Shown: positions 42,431 through 51,451, counted from the stretch's first letter. The stretch is 64,000 nucleotides of DNA from Thiomonas sp. FB-6 (GCF_000377645.1 NZ_KB898474.1:1-64000), one strand, 5' to 3'. Notes: generated by a model not told the origin, from the letters alone. Numbers and translations are program-made.

Positions 42431-43458
42431 GCACCCCGTGCTTTCCCGCCGACCGTGCCACCGACCTGATCTGCCTCGGGCGGGCCGGAGTGGACCTGTA
42501 CGCGCAGCAGGAGGGTACGCCGCTGGAGGAGGTGACGAGCTTTCGCAAGTCGGTCGGCGGATCGCCGGCCAACATCGCCACCGGCGCGGCCCGGCTCGGG
42601 CTGCGGGTGGCCATGCTCAGCGTGGTGTCCGACGACGGTTTCGGGCGCTACGTGCGCAAGTTCCTGGCCGACAACGCGGTGGACGTGCGCTGGCTGCGCA
42701 CCGACACCAGCGGCGCGCTCAACAGCGTGGCCTTCACGGAGATGCGTCCCGAGGACTGCCGTGTGATCATCTACCGGCGCGATGCGGCCGACCTGCAACT
42801 GCGGCCGGCGGACGTCGACCGCGAGGCCATCGCCGGCGCGCGGACGTTGCTGGTCACGGGCACCGCGCTTTCGGCCAGCCCCAGCCGCGAGGCGGCGATC
42901 CACGCGATGCGCCTGGCACGGCAGGCGGGTGCCGTGGTGGTGCTGGACCTGGACTATCGGCCCTACGGCTGGAGCGGCGCGGACGAGGCCTCGGTCACGC
43001 TGGGCATGGCCTGCACCCTGTCGGACCTGGTCATCGGCAACCGCGAGGAATTCGCCGTGCTCGGCGAGGCAGGCTGCCGCGCTGGCGGGCAGCCCGATGC
43101 CGGGGTACGGGCCTTGCTCGACGCCGCGGCGCAGGCAGTCATCGTCAAGGACGGTCCGCGCGGCTGCCGCGTGCACCTGCGCGATGGCGCCATCTTCGAG
43201 CAGGGCATCTTCCCGGTGAAGTCGCGCAAGCCCTTCGGCTCCGGCGATGCCTTCGCTGCCGCCGTGCTGTGGGCGCTGATCGGCGGAGCTTCCTGGCAGG
43301 AAGCGCTGCGCTGGGGCGCCGCGGGCGCCGCGATCAACGTCAGCGGCGACGCCTGTGCCGAGGCCATGCCGACCCTGGCGCAACTGCGTGCCTTCGTCGA
43401 GTCGCGGGCGGCCGGCACGCCGCAAGCCGACCAGGCATTCATGGAGGATTCACGATGA
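42427..43458 (+). CDS. iolC: 5-dehydro-2-deoxygluconokinase
   Basis: The 343-residue product is a PfkB-family kinase. TDLICLGRAGVDLYAQQEGT, SFRKSVGGSPANIATGAARL and the C-terminal FPVKSRKPFGSGDAFAAAVL, with the catalytic Asp in GSGDA, are diagnostic. Stand-alone IolC, not the longer IolC-aldolase fusion of many proteobacteria, which is consistent with a separate iolJ downstream. It overlaps both neighbours by 4 bases. Confidence 0.93.
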   Translation: MSTPCFPADRATDLICLGRAGVDLYAQQEGTPLEEVTSFRKSVGGSPANIATGAARLGLRVAMLSVVSDDGFGRYVRKFLADNAVDVRWLRTDTSGALNSVAFTEMRPEDCRVIIYRRDAADLQLRPADVDREAIAGARTLLVTGTALSASPSREAAIHAMRLARQAGAVVVLDLDYRPYGWSGADEASVTLGMACTLSDLVIGNREEFAVLGEAGCRAGGQPDAGVRALLDAAAQAVIVKDGPRGCRVHLRDGAIFEQGIFPVKSRKPFGSGDAFAAAVLWALIGGASWQEALRWGAAGAAINVSGDACAEAMPTLAQLRAFVESRAAGTPQADQAFMEDSR

Positions 43459-44300
43459 GCCGACATATCCCGCCCCACGACAACCGCAACCAGCCCATCA
43501 TCGGCGCCGGCGACCCGACGACCCCGCTGTGCTACTTCAACCACGTGCGGCTGCGGCGCGGCGAGCGCTTCGAGCATCAGGTTCCCGGCTACGAGACCAT
43601 GTTGGTGCCCGCCACGGGCAGCTGCAACGTGAGCGTGGATGGGCACGCCTTCGTGGCCGTGGGCAAGCGTGCCCACCTGTGGGAGGGCGATCCGGAAGGC
43701 GTGTACGTGCCGGTCGGAGCCCGGGCCGAGATCGTCTGCGTCAGCGACAGCCTCGATCTGATGATCGGCGGCGGACGATTCGACCAGGCCCTGGAGCCCT
43801 TCGACGTGCGCCAGGGCGATGTGGACAGGATCCAGTACGGGTCGGACGACACCAAGACGCACCGCAAGATCAAGCACCTGCTCGGCCAGGCCAACTCCGG
43901 GCGCCGGGGCCGGCTTCTGGTCAGCGAACTGTTCACCGTGGGTGCGGGCGGCTGGTCGGGATTCCCTCCGCACAAGCACGATGCCGAGCGCGGTACGCAG
44001 GAGACTGAATTCCAGGAGGTCTATCAGTTCCGCTTCAACCCCGACCATGGCTTCGGCGCCCAGTTCGTCTACCCTCACGAGGACGACTACGGCCCGGTCT
44101 ACCACGTGCGCAGCGGCAGCGTGATCGCGATCGACCGCGGCTACCACCCCAGTGTGGCGGCCCCCGGCTACGAGATGTACTACTTCACCGTCATCGTGGG
44201 CGCCCACTCGAAATCCCTGGTCCAGTATTTCGATCCCCACCATGCGTACCAGATCGAGACCATTCCCGGCATCAAGAACATGATCGCCAGGTTCAAGTGA
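43455..44300 (+). CDS. iolB: 5-deoxy-glucuronate isomerase
   Basis: The 281-residue product has the double cupin of IolB. GWSGFPPHKHDAERGTQETE is followed by FQEVYQFRFNPDHGFGAQFV; the His/Glu metal ligands and the RGYHPSVAAPGYEMYYFTVI block are conserved. It converts 5-deoxy-glucuronate to 2-deoxy-5-keto-gluconate. The length is standard. Confidence 0.95.
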   Translation: MSRHIPPHDNRNQPIIGAGDPTTPLCYFNHVRLRRGERFEHQVPGYETMLVPATGSCNVSVDGHAFVAVGKRAHLWEGDPEGVYVPVGARAEIVCVSDSLDLMIGGGRFDQALEPFDVRQGDVDRIQYGSDDTKTHRKIKHLLGQANSGRRGRLLVSELFTVGAGGWSGFPPHKHDAERGTQETEFQEVYQFRFNPDHGFGAQFVYPHEDDYGPVYHVRSGSVIAIDRGYHPSVAAPGYEMYYFTVIVGAHSKSLVQYFDPHHAYQIETIPGIKNMIARFK

Positions 44301-44310
44301 GGGACCGGCC

Positions 44311-45138
44311 ATGCTCGTGACGCTCAAGGAACTGCTGCCGGACGCGATCCAGGGCCGCTACGCCGTGCCCTCCTTCAACGTCTTCGGCAACGAGGAAGCG
44401 GTGGCCGTCATCGCGGCCGCCGAGCACCTGGGGCGCGGCGTCATCGTGGCCTGCAACAAGGACATGGCCGAGCACATGGGCGTGGCGGGTTTCGCCGGAA
44501 TGATGCGCGGCCTCGCGCAGGAGGCGAGCGTCCCGGTGTGCCTGCACCTGGATCACTGCTACGAAGAGGACGTCGTGTTCGCCGCCCTGCGCGCGGGCTT
44601 CACCTCGGTCATGTTCGACGGCTCGCAAATGCCCCTGCAGGACAACATCTCGAGCACCGCGCGTGTCGCCACCGTCGCCCACGCCTTCGGCGCCACCATC
44701 GAGGGCGAAGTCGGCTCGGTTCCCTACACCGAGGGACGCGACCACATCCGGCACGAACTTACCGACCCGCAGGACGCCGCCCGCTTCGCCGAGCACAGCG
44801 GAGTCGACGCGGTGGCGGTCTCGGTCGGCAACGTGCACCGGATGACCACCGCCACCAGTGTCATCGACTTCGAGCGCCTCCAGCACATCGCCTCGCTGAC
44901 CCGGCTGCCCCTGGTGATCCACGGCACCAGCGGGATTCGCGATGCCGACATGCGGCGCCTGAAGACCATGCGCGTGGCCAAGTTCAACATCGGCACGACC
45001 ATGCGCATGACCTTCGCCCGAAGCCTGCGGCAGAGCCTGGCCGAGGACGATGCGCGCTTCGACCGGCTCACGCTGATGAAGCCGGTCGTGCGAGCCCTGC
45101 AGGCCGAGGCCACGCGCGTGATGCGGATGCTGGGCTGA
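44311..45138 (+). CDS. iolJ: Class II aldolase for deoxy-keto-gluconate-6-P
   Basis: The 275-residue product is a class II zinc aldolase. Blocks are YAVPSFNVFGNEEAVAVIAA, VPVCLHLDHCYEEDVVFAAL with the catalytic Asp and Zn His, FTSVMFDGSQMPLQDNI, ATIEGEVGSVPYTEGRDHIR, and LVIHGTSGI. Position after iolB identifies it as the IolJ-type aldolase that yields dihydroxyacetone phosphate and malonate semialdehyde. Fructose-bisphosphate aldolase activity is possible too. Malonate semialdehyde dehydrogenase (iolA) is not in the window. Confidence 0.88.
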   Translation: MLVTLKELLPDAIQGRYAVPSFNVFGNEEAVAVIAAAEHLGRGVIVACNKDMAEHMGVAGFAGMMRGLAQEASVPVCLHLDHCYEEDVVFAALRAGFTSVMFDGSQMPLQDNISSTARVATVAHAFGATIEGEVGSVPYTEGRDHIRHELTDPQDAARFAEHSGVDAVAVSVGNVHRMTTATSVIDFERLQHIASLTRLPLVIHGTSGIRDADMRRLKTMRVAKFNIGTTMRMTFARSLRQSLAEDDARFDRLTLMKPVVRALQAEATRVMRMLG

Positions 45139-45183
45139 GCCCGCCGGGCTCGCCCGGCCCTGCAAGCAACAGGAGGAAGACTC

Positions 45184-46338
45184 GTGATGATGGAACGCTT
45201 GGGCCGACGCTTGCGCATCGGTGTGATCGGCGGCGGTGCGGGCTCGTTCATCGGGCCGGTGCACCGGATCGCCGCCCGCCTGGACGGCAAGTACGACCTG
45301 GTCGCCGCGGCGCTGTCGTCGGACCCTCGGCGCGCGGCGGAGGAGGGCCGGCGGCTGGGCTTCGCGCCCGAGCGGGTGTACGGGTCGTGGCGGGAACTGC
45401 TCGCGCGCGAGGCCGGGCGCGAGGACGGAATCGACGTGGTGGCGGTGATGACCCCGAACGACAGCCATTTCGAGATCTGCATGGCCGCGCTGGACGCGGG
45501 CCTGCACATCCTCTGCGACAAGCCGCTGAGCACCGACGTGTCCAGCGCGCGCGAGCTTGCCGCCAGGGTGCGGACGGCGGGCGCCGAGTTCTGCGTCACC
45601 TATTGCTACAGCGGCTATCCCATGGTGCGGCAGGCCCGCGACATGGTGCGGGCCGGGGAACTGGGCGAGATCCGCCAGGTGCAGCTGCAATACGTGCAGG
45701 GCAACCTCGCGGAGCCCGGGCCTTCGAGCGGCTGGCGCATGCAGGGCGGCCGCGTGGGCGGCTCGCTCGTGCTGCTGGACATCGCCACCCATGCCTTTCA
45801 CCTGGGCGCCTACGTCACCGGGCAGGACATCGCCAGCCTGTGCGCCGACGTCGGCGCCACGCGTCCGGGCGGGGAGGTGGACGATTACGTGGCCACGCTC
45901 ATGCGCTACGCCAACGGCGCGCGCGGCTCGCTGTGGGTGACCAATGCCGCGGCGGGTTCCGAGCATGGACTGAGTTTTCGCATCCATGGCGACCTGGGGG
46001 GGCTCGAATGGCACCAGGAGGAGCCGAACCGGTTGTTGCACCGCCGCGCCGGCGGCTTCGACCAGGTGCTCACGCGGCGGCTCGATCCGGCGATGAGTCC
46101 GGGCGCGCTGCGTTCGACGCGTGTGGCGCTGGGCCACCCAGAGGGCTACCTTGAAGCCTTCGCCAACCTGTACGACGAATTCGCCGAGGTGGTGGCGGCG
46201 CGCCTGAAGGGCGATCGCCCGCCGGCCGAGGCCGACCTCTTTCCCGGCGTGCTCGACGGCGTGAAGGGGCTGCTGATCGTGGAGGCTGCGGCGCGAAGCG
46301 CCCGCAGCGGAGCCTGGGAGCGCGTGGAGGCGCCATGA
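45184..46338 (+). CDS. Gfo/Idh/MocA oxidoreductase 2
   Basis: The 384-residue product is a paralog of the oxidoreductase after iolD: RIGVIGGGAGSFIGPVHRIA, VMTPNDSHFEICMAALDAGL, LCDKPLSTD, YSGYPMVRQARDMVRAGELG, LLDIATHAFHLG. The start is ambiguous among GTG-ATG-ATG; AGGAGG lies 7 bases before the GTG. It closes the iol run and probably acts on another inositol isomer or a methylated inositol. It is followed by a strong hairpin. Confidence 0.85.
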   Translation: MMMERLGRRLRIGVIGGGAGSFIGPVHRIAARLDGKYDLVAAALSSDPRRAAEEGRRLGFAPERVYGSWRELLAREAGREDGIDVVAVMTPNDSHFEICMAALDAGLHILCDKPLSTDVSSARELAARVRTAGAEFCVTYCYSGYPMVRQARDMVRAGELGEIRQVQLQYVQGNLAEPGPSSGWRMQGGRVGGSLVLLDIATHAFHLGAYVTGQDIASLCADVGATRPGGEVDDYVATLMRYANGARGSLWVTNAAAGSEHGLSFRIHGDLGGLEWHQEEPNRLLHRRAGGFDQVLTRRLDPAMSPGALRSTRVALGHPEGYLEAFANLYDEFAEVVAARLKGDRPPAEADLFPGVLDGVKGLLIVEAAARSARSGAWERVEAP

Positions 46339-46345
46339 GCCGGCG

Positions 46346-46367
46346 CGCCCGCCCCGCAGGGCGGGCG
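46346..46367. terminator. Strong GC hairpin ending the iol operon
   Basis: CGCCCGCCC (46346-46354) pairs perfectly with GGGCGGGCG (46359-46367) around a CGCA loop, 8 bases after the stop and before a convergent gene. A 9-bp all-GC stem without a T-tract; probably a bidirectional terminator. Confidence 0.55.
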
Positions 46368-46407
46368 GCGATGCCCGGCCGGTCCGCGGCGGTTCGGGCC
46401 CGCGGGT

Positions 46408-47052
46408 TCAGGAACAGGCTTCGAGCGTGAAAACGCGGGCGGGCGGGACATTGGCCCAGACCAGGTGCGTGGAGCACTGCCTGAGGCCCGAGGGTTCGTA
46501 GTGCAGCCGGTTCCGCAGGTCGTAGGTGAACTGCACGGCGCATCCGCCCAGTCGAAGCACCTGCCCCCATTGCGCGACGATGGTTCTCGCATCGGCCTGC
46601 GGCAGCGAGCGCAAGGGCAGGCTGGACACGATGGCGTCGACCCGCGCGCGGGGCGGCACGAGTTCCGTGAGCCGGCGCGCATCGCCGTGCAGCACGGTCA
46701 CCGAGGGAAACTTCCGGCGCAGGTGCCGGACGAAGTGCGGCGAGCGCTCGACCACCACGAGCCGCTCCGCGGCGATGCCATGCTCCAACAAGGCCTGGGT
46801 CACCGCACCCGTTCCCGCTCCCAGTTCGACCACCAGGCCATCGCCGCAGCGCGGGACGCAGGCGGCCATGCGGCGGGCGAGGCGACCTGAACTGGGCCAT
46901 ACGGCCCCGACCGCCGCGGGATGGTGGATCCACTCCCGCAGGAACATGGAGGGCACGATGCGGCGCATCCTGCGGCGCAGGCGCGCGACGGCCGGATGGG
47001 GCCGCAACTTCCTTCGACGAAGCCGGTCTTGAAGCGGTCCGAGATGGTTCAT
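46408..47052 (-). CDS. SAM-dependent methyltransferase (PmtA-like)
   Basis: The 214-residue product has a basic, helical N terminus (MFLREWIHHPAAVGAVWPSS) and the SAM-binding motif I LVVELGAGTGAVTQALLEHG, followed by RLVVVERSPHFVRHLRRKFP and VLHGDARRL, then DAIVSSLPLRSLP. This is the layout of phospholipid N-methyltransferases of the PmtA type, related to KsgA. It would act at the inner membrane on phosphatidylethanolamine. Small-molecule methylation cannot be excluded. It stands alone, convergent with the iol operon. Confidence 0.8.
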   Translation of the reverse strand: MNHLGPLQDRLRRRKLRPHPAVARLRRRMRRIVPSMFLREWIHHPAAVGAVWPSSGRLARRMAACVPRCGDGLVVELGAGTGAVTQALLEHGIAAERLVVVERSPHFVRHLRRKFPSVTVLHGDARRLTELVPPRARVDAIVSSLPLRSLPQADARTIVAQWGQVLRLGGCAVQFTYDLRNRLHYEPSGLRQCSTHLVWANVPPARVFTLEACS

Positions 47053-47181
47053 GAGTTCCCGAGCATGGATTCCAGGCCTGCCACGCGGCCAGCCGCATTA
47101 TCGGCGGCAATTCTTAGGGCCGACATAGCCGACGCACGGGGGCAGCGCGCGCGCTCTTCCAGCGCGCCGGCGCCCATGCCA

Positions 47182-47538
47182 TCACGGCGGGGAGCTTGCC
47201 GGCGCCGCGACGCTCGGGGCGGGGCGCCAGTAGGTCTTGTAGGGAAGGAACTTGCCCGACAGCGCGATGCGGGCGCGGTCGCCCGCGGGGTTGGGCTCGC
47301 GCTGCAGGTCCATGCTGAAGTCGATGGCGGACATGATCCCATCGCCGAACTCCTCGTGGATCAGTTCCTTCAACGTGGTGCCGTAGACGGAGATCACCTC
47401 GTAGAAGCGGTAGATCAGCGGGTCGCTCGGCACGGCCGTCGGCAGGCATCCCTTGTAGGGGACCACCTGCAGCAGCGCGACGGCCTCGGCGGGCAGGCCG
47501 AAGATCTCGCCCAGCACCGCCGCCTGCGCCGCGGCCGT
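47182..47538 (-). pseudogene. cynS: Cyanase, N-terminally truncated remnant
   Basis: The remaining ~118 residues match the second half of cyanase: GLPAEAVALLQVVPYKGCLP, TAVPSDPLIYRFYEVISVYG, TTLKELIHEEFGDGIMSAID, and a final ALSGKFLPYKTYW. The catalytic Arg and Glu (YRFYE) and Ser (GIMSAID) are present. Normal cyanase is about 150-160 residues and begins with a helix-turn-helix domain of about 80 residues; here homology begins only at AAAQAAVLGEIFG and the bases upstream do not continue it in any frame I could see. A frame is open further upstream but reads as Arg/Gly/Pro noise. Without its N-terminal half it should not form the decamer. Confidence 0.75.
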
Positions 47539-47704
47539 GCGGCCGCGTCCGCGCTGGCCGCGGGGCCCATGGCCCTGGTGCGGCGAGGACCGCGGTGGTG
47601 CATGGACCCGGCTGCGGCGCACCGGGGCGGTGCGGGCCGGCCTGGGGCCGCGAGGCTCCAGCTAGGCGCGCGCCTGCATACCGGATTGCGTGGAGTTGGC
47701 ACGC

Positions 47705-47720
47705 GGATTGCATGCAATCC
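47705..47720. promoter_or_regulatory. Perfect 16-bp palindrome, putative GntR operator
   Basis: GGATTGCATGCAATCC is fully self-complementary. A half site GGATTGC also occurs at 47683-47689, exactly 22 bases (two helical turns) before. It lies 62 bases upstream of the ABC transporter start. The TTGCATGCAA core fits FadR/FCD-type GntR regulators such as the one encoded at the end of this transporter run. Confidence 0.6.
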
Positions 47721-47782
47721 CCGCGACGCCCTCGGCACGCCGGGCCGCGCCCAGACTTCCCGCAACTCCCGGAGCACCCGCC

Positions 47783-48586
47783 ATGAATCGCCGCACTTTC
47801 GCCTTCGCCTTGCTGCAGCCCCTGTTCGCCGCCGCCGTGTTCGCGGCCCTTGCCACCCCGGCGAGCGCAGCCGACGACCTTGCCCGCATCCAGCACGACA
47901 AGGTCCTGCGCGTGGCGATCCCGACGGACTTTCCACCTTACGGCTTCGTCGACAGTTCCATGAAGCCCCAGGGCCTCGACGTGGCCATGGCCGAGTACGT
48001 GGCGCAGCAACTGCACGTGAAGGCCGAGCTCGTGCCCGCCACCAGTTCCAACCGCATTCCCTACCTGCAGTCCGGCAAGGTCGAGCTGGTGATCTCCACG
48101 CTGGGCAAGACCGCCGATCGGGAGAAGGTGATCGACTTCAGCCATGCCTATTCGCCGTTCTTCCTGGCGGTGTACGGGCCCGCATCGATGGGCCTGCACG
48201 ACCCGGCCGAGCTGGCCGGCAAGAGCATCGCGGTGACCCGCGGCTCCGTGGAGGACATCCAGCTCAGCAAGGTCGCGCCGGCAAGCACGCAAATTCAGCG
48301 CTTCGGCGACAACGCCTCGACCATCTCGGCCTTCGTGTCCGGGCAGGTCCAGCTGGTCGCCACCGGGGTGTCCGTTGCCACGACCATGATCCAGAACAAT
48401 CCCGCGCTGCACGCGCAGCTGAAGTTCGTGCTGAAGGACTCTCCGAACTTCATCGGCATGGCGAAAGGCCAGCCGGCGCTGCTGGCGCGCGTGAACGCGA
48501 TCGTGGACCACGCCAAGGCCGACGGCGAACTCGACAAGCTGTCCGAGCACTGGCTGGGGCGCCCGGCCGGCAATCTGCCGCAGTGA
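47783..48586 (+). CDS. Amino-acid-type ABC transporter, substrate-binding protein
   Basis: The 267-residue product starts at MNRRTFAFALLQPLFAAAVF with a signal peptide ending near ASAADD. A family-3 periplasmic binding domain follows: VLRVAIPTDFPPYGFVDSSM, LDVAMAEYVAQQLHVKAELV, LVISTLGKTADREKVIDFSH. It delivers a small amino acid or related nitrogen compound to the permeases encoded next. The context (allantoate amidohydrolase and GntR genes) suggests a ureide or purine breakdown product, which is inference. Confidence 0.88.
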   Translation: MNRRTFAFALLQPLFAAAVFAALATPASAADDLARIQHDKVLRVAIPTDFPPYGFVDSSMKPQGLDVAMAEYVAQQLHVKAELVPATSSNRIPYLQSGKVELVISTLGKTADREKVIDFSHAYSPFFLAVYGPASMGLHDPAELAGKSIAVTRGSVEDIQLSKVAPASTQIQRFGDNASTISAFVSGQVQLVATGVSVATTMIQNNPALHAQLKFVLKDSPNFIGMAKGQPALLARVNAIVDHAKADGELDKLSEHWLGRPAGNLPQ

Positions 48587-48616
48587 CCCCGGCGCTGGCT
48601 GCCTGAGGGATCCGCC

Positions 48617-49273
48617 ATGAACCTCGACTTCGTCGCCGTGCTGCGCCAGTGGCCGCTGCTGGCCTCCGGGCTGGCCTGGACCGTCGCACTGACCCTGCTC
48701 AGCACCGTGTTCGGCATGGTGGCGGGCATCCTGCTGGGCTGGGCGCGTGCCGCACGCAGCCCCGCGCTGCGCGCGCTCACGGGGGTGTATGTCGAGGCGA
48801 TCCGCAACACTCCGTTCATTGTCCAGCTTTTTTTCGTGTTCTTCGGCCTTCCCAGCCTGGGCCTGCGACTATCGCCGGCGCAGGCCTCGGTGCTGGCGAT
48901 GGCGGCCAATCTCGCCGGCTACTCGGCCGAGATCGTGCGCGCGGGAATCCAGTCGATCCCGCGAGGCCAGCTCGAGGCGGCCGCGAGCCTGGCCCTGAGC
49001 ACGCGCCAGTCCTTCGTGCACGTGGTGCTGCCGCCGGCCCTGCGGCGCGTGTGGCCGGCGCTGACCGGCCAGATCATCATCGTCATGCTGGGCTCGGCGG
49101 TGTGCAGCCAGATCTCGACCCCCGAGCTGTCCTACGCCACCTACCTGATCGCCTCGCGCAGCTTCCGCAGTTTCGAGGCCTACGCCATCGCGGCCGTCGC
49201 CTACCTGCTGCTGGCCATCGCCGTGCGCCAGTTGCTGGCCCGCATCGGCAAGACCCTGGCCTTCCGGAGCTGA
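48617..49273 (+). CDS. ABC transporter permease (HisM/GlnP type) 1
   Basis: The 218-residue product has five helices. The EAA-loop region is AGIQSIPRGQLEAAASLALS followed by QSFVHVVLPPALRRVWPALT, and the N-terminal signature is GVYVEAIRNTPFIVQLFFVF. It forms the channel with the second permease, whose gene starts 3 bases downstream. Confidence 0.92.
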   Translation: MNLDFVAVLRQWPLLASGLAWTVALTLLSTVFGMVAGILLGWARAARSPALRALTGVYVEAIRNTPFIVQLFFVFFGLPSLGLRLSPAQASVLAMAANLAGYSAEIVRAGIQSIPRGQLEAAASLALSTRQSFVHVVLPPALRRVWPALTGQIIIVMLGSAVCSQISTPELSYATYLIASRSFRSFEAYAIAAVAYLLLAIAVRQLLARIGKTLAFRS

Positions 49274-49276
49274 ACC

Positions 49277-49927
49277 ATGGTGCACTTCACGCTGTGGGAC
49301 ATGGTGCGCGATCTGCTGCTGGCCGCGCGCTGGACCCTGGTGCTGTCCCTGATCGCGTTCTCGGGCGGCGGCCTGGCCGGCGCGCTGCTGCTGCTCGCGC
49401 GCATGCGAGGCGGGGCCGCGGCCCTGCGCCTGGTGCAGGGATACGTGCAGTTGTTCCAAGGTACGCCGCTGCTGATGCAGCTGTTCATCGTCTACTTCGG
49501 GCTCGGCGTGCTGGGCTTCGAGGTCTCCCAGTGGAGCGCCGCGGCGCTGGCGCTGGTGCTGTACTCCAGCGCCTACCTGACCGAGATCTGGCGGGGTTGC
49601 GTCGAAGGCGTGCCCCGAGGTCAATGGGAGGCCTCGGCCAGCCTGGGCCTGGGCTTCGCGCAGCAGTTGCGCCACGTCGTGCTGCCGCAGGCCCTGCGCG
49701 TGTCCATCGCGCCCACCGTGGGTTTCCTGGTGCAGGTGGTCAAGGGCACCGCGCTCGCCTCGGTGATCGGCTTCGTGGAGCTCACACGGGCCGGCTCGAT
49801 GATCGCCAACGCCAGTTTCCGCCCCTTGCAGGTCTACGCCCTGGTGGCGGCGCTGTACTTTTGCATCTGCTACCCGATCTCGGCGGCCAGTCGCGCACTC
49901 GAAAGGAAATTCCATGCTCCCCGCTGA
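49277..49927 (+). CDS. ABC transporter permease (HisM/GlnP type) 2
   Basis: The 216-residue product has VQGYVQLFQGTPLLMQLFIV and the EAA loop CVEGVPRGQWEASASLGLGF with LRHVVLPQALRVSIAPTVGF. It pairs with permease 1. Its 3' end overlaps the ATPase gene by 14 bases. Confidence 0.92.
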   Translation: MVHFTLWDMVRDLLLAARWTLVLSLIAFSGGGLAGALLLLARMRGGAAALRLVQGYVQLFQGTPLLMQLFIVYFGLGVLGFEVSQWSAAALALVLYSSAYLTEIWRGCVEGVPRGQWEASASLGLGFAQQLRHVVLPQALRVSIAPTVGFLVQVVKGTALASVIGFVELTRAGSMIANASFRPLQVYALVAALYFCICYPISAASRALERKFHAPR

Positions 49928-50675
49928 GACCTCCCCCGCCCGCGCGGCCGTGCGCATACGCGGACTGCACAAGCGCTTCGGCGACACCGAGGTGCTCAAG
50001 GGCATCGATCTCGACATCGCGCCCGGCGAGGTGGTGGCGATCATCGGCCGCAGCGGATCCGGCAAAAGCACCCTGTTGCGTTGCATCAACGGACTCGAAA
50101 CCCTGGATACCGGAGAGCTGACCGTCGAGGGGCAGACCGTGCAGGCGCACGATGCCAAGTCACTGCGCGAGCTGCGCCGCCGGGTGGGGATGATCTTCCA
50201 GGGCTTCAACCTGTTTCCGCACCTGAGCGTGGGGCGCAACGTCATGCTGGCGCCCGGCCTGGTGCGCGGGACTCCTCGCGCCCAGGCCGAGAGCGAGGCG
50301 CGCGAGCTGCTCGCGCGCGTCGGACTGGAACACAAGTTCGACGCCGCGCCGGAGAAGCTCTCGGGCGGACAGCAGCAGCGCGTGGCGATCGCGCGCGCGC
50401 TGGCGATGCATCCGTCGGTTCTGCTGTGCGACGAGATCACTTCCGCGCTCGACCCCGAGCTGGTGGGCGAGGTGCTGCGGGTGATCGAATCCCTGGCGGT
50501 CGAGGGCATGACCCTGGCCATGGTGACCCACGAGATGGGATTCGCGCGCCGTGTGTCGGACCGCATCGTGTTCATGCACGAAGGGCGCATCCACGAGACA
50601 GGAGGCCCGCAGCAATTGTTCGAGTCTCCGCGTACGCCGGAGCTGGCGCAGTTCCTGGGGCACCTCGCATCATGA
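49914..50675 (+). CDS. ABC transporter ATP-binding protein (GlnQ type)
   Basis: The 253-residue product has Walker A GRSGSGKS, the Q-loop region VGMIFQGFNLFPHLSVGRNV, signature LSGGQQQRVAIARALA and Walker B VLLCDEITSALDPE. Sequence and length are typical of polar amino acid importers. It overlaps the downstream GntR gene by 4 bases. Confidence 0.94.
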   Translation: MLPAETSPARAAVRIRGLHKRFGDTEVLKGIDLDIAPGEVVAIIGRSGSGKSTLLRCINGLETLDTGELTVEGQTVQAHDAKSLRELRRRVGMIFQGFNLFPHLSVGRNVMLAPGLVRGTPRAQAESEARELLARVGLEHKFDAAPEKLSGGQQQRVAIARALAMHPSVLLCDEITSALDPELVGEVLRVIESLAVEGMTLAMVTHEMGFARRVSDRIVFMHEGRIHETGGPQQLFESPRTPELAQFLGHLAS

Positions 50676-51451
50676 GCGCGACCGGGGCGCTGCATGCCAG
50701 GCCGGCTCCGCCAGGCCGCGCGGGCCGGCCGCCGGCGGTCCCCTCGAATCCGACGCGTGCGATCGTCGAGGCCATCACCACGGCGATCGTCGAGCATCGG
50801 CTGGCGCCCGGCGCGAAGCTGACCGAGCAGACCCTCGCCGGCATCTACGGGGTCTCGCGCACCATCGTGCGCCAGGCGCTGTTCCAGCTCGAGCGCGACC
50901 ACCTGGTCACGCTCGAGCCGGCGCGCGGCGCCTTCATCGCCGCCCCGTCGGTGCAGGAGGCGCGCCAGGTGTTCGCCGTGCGCCGGCATATGGAGCAATA
51001 CCTGGTCGGGGTGTTCTGCGAGCAGGCGACGCAGGCGGACTTCCGCGCGCTGCGCGAGCACATCGCCCAGGAGCAGGAGCTGGTGGTGCGCACCGACGTG
51101 CGCGGCCGCACGCGACTGCTGGGGGACTTCCACGTGCTGATGGCCCGCCGCGTCGGCCTGGACGTACTGGCGCAGTTGCTCTCGGAGCTGATTTCGCGTT
51201 GCGCCCTGATCACGCTGATGTACCAGTCCTCGCGTGCCGCGCAGCATTCCTCGGACGAGCATGTCGCCATCCTGCGTGCGCTGGAGATGCGCGATGCCCC
51301 ACTGGCCCGCAGCCTGATGGAGCAGCACCTGGCGGCCACCGAGGATTCGCTGCTCTATCACCCCCGCACGCCCGGCGCCGATCTGCACGAGGCGCTCGGC
51401 CACGGCCGCCAGGGGCCGGGCCTCGTGGGGCCGCGCGCATCCCGAAGCTGA
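50672..51451 (+). CDS. GntR family regulator (FCD type)
   Basis: The 259-residue product starts at an ATG overlapping the ATPase stop. The winged helix (IVEAITTAIVEHRLAPGAKL, LAGIYGVSRTIVRQALFQLE) is followed by an all-helical FCD ligand domain (RQVFAVRRHMEQYLVGVFCE, LGDFHVLMARRVGLDVLAQL, DEHVAILRALEMRDAPLARS). Its likely target is the palindrome upstream of the transporter. The probable inducer is a nitrogen compound handled by this operon. Confidence 0.9.
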   Translation: MSATGALHARPAPPGRAGRPPAVPSNPTRAIVEAITTAIVEHRLAPGAKLTEQTLAGIYGVSRTIVRQALFQLERDHLVTLEPARGAFIAAPSVQEARQVFAVRRHMEQYLVGVFCEQATQADFRALREHIAQEQELVVRTDVRGRTRLLGDFHVLMARRVGLDVLAQLLSELISRCALITLMYQSSRAAQHSSDEHVAILRALEMRDAPLARSLMEQHLAATEDSLLYHPRTPGADLHEALGHGRQGPGLVGPRASRS

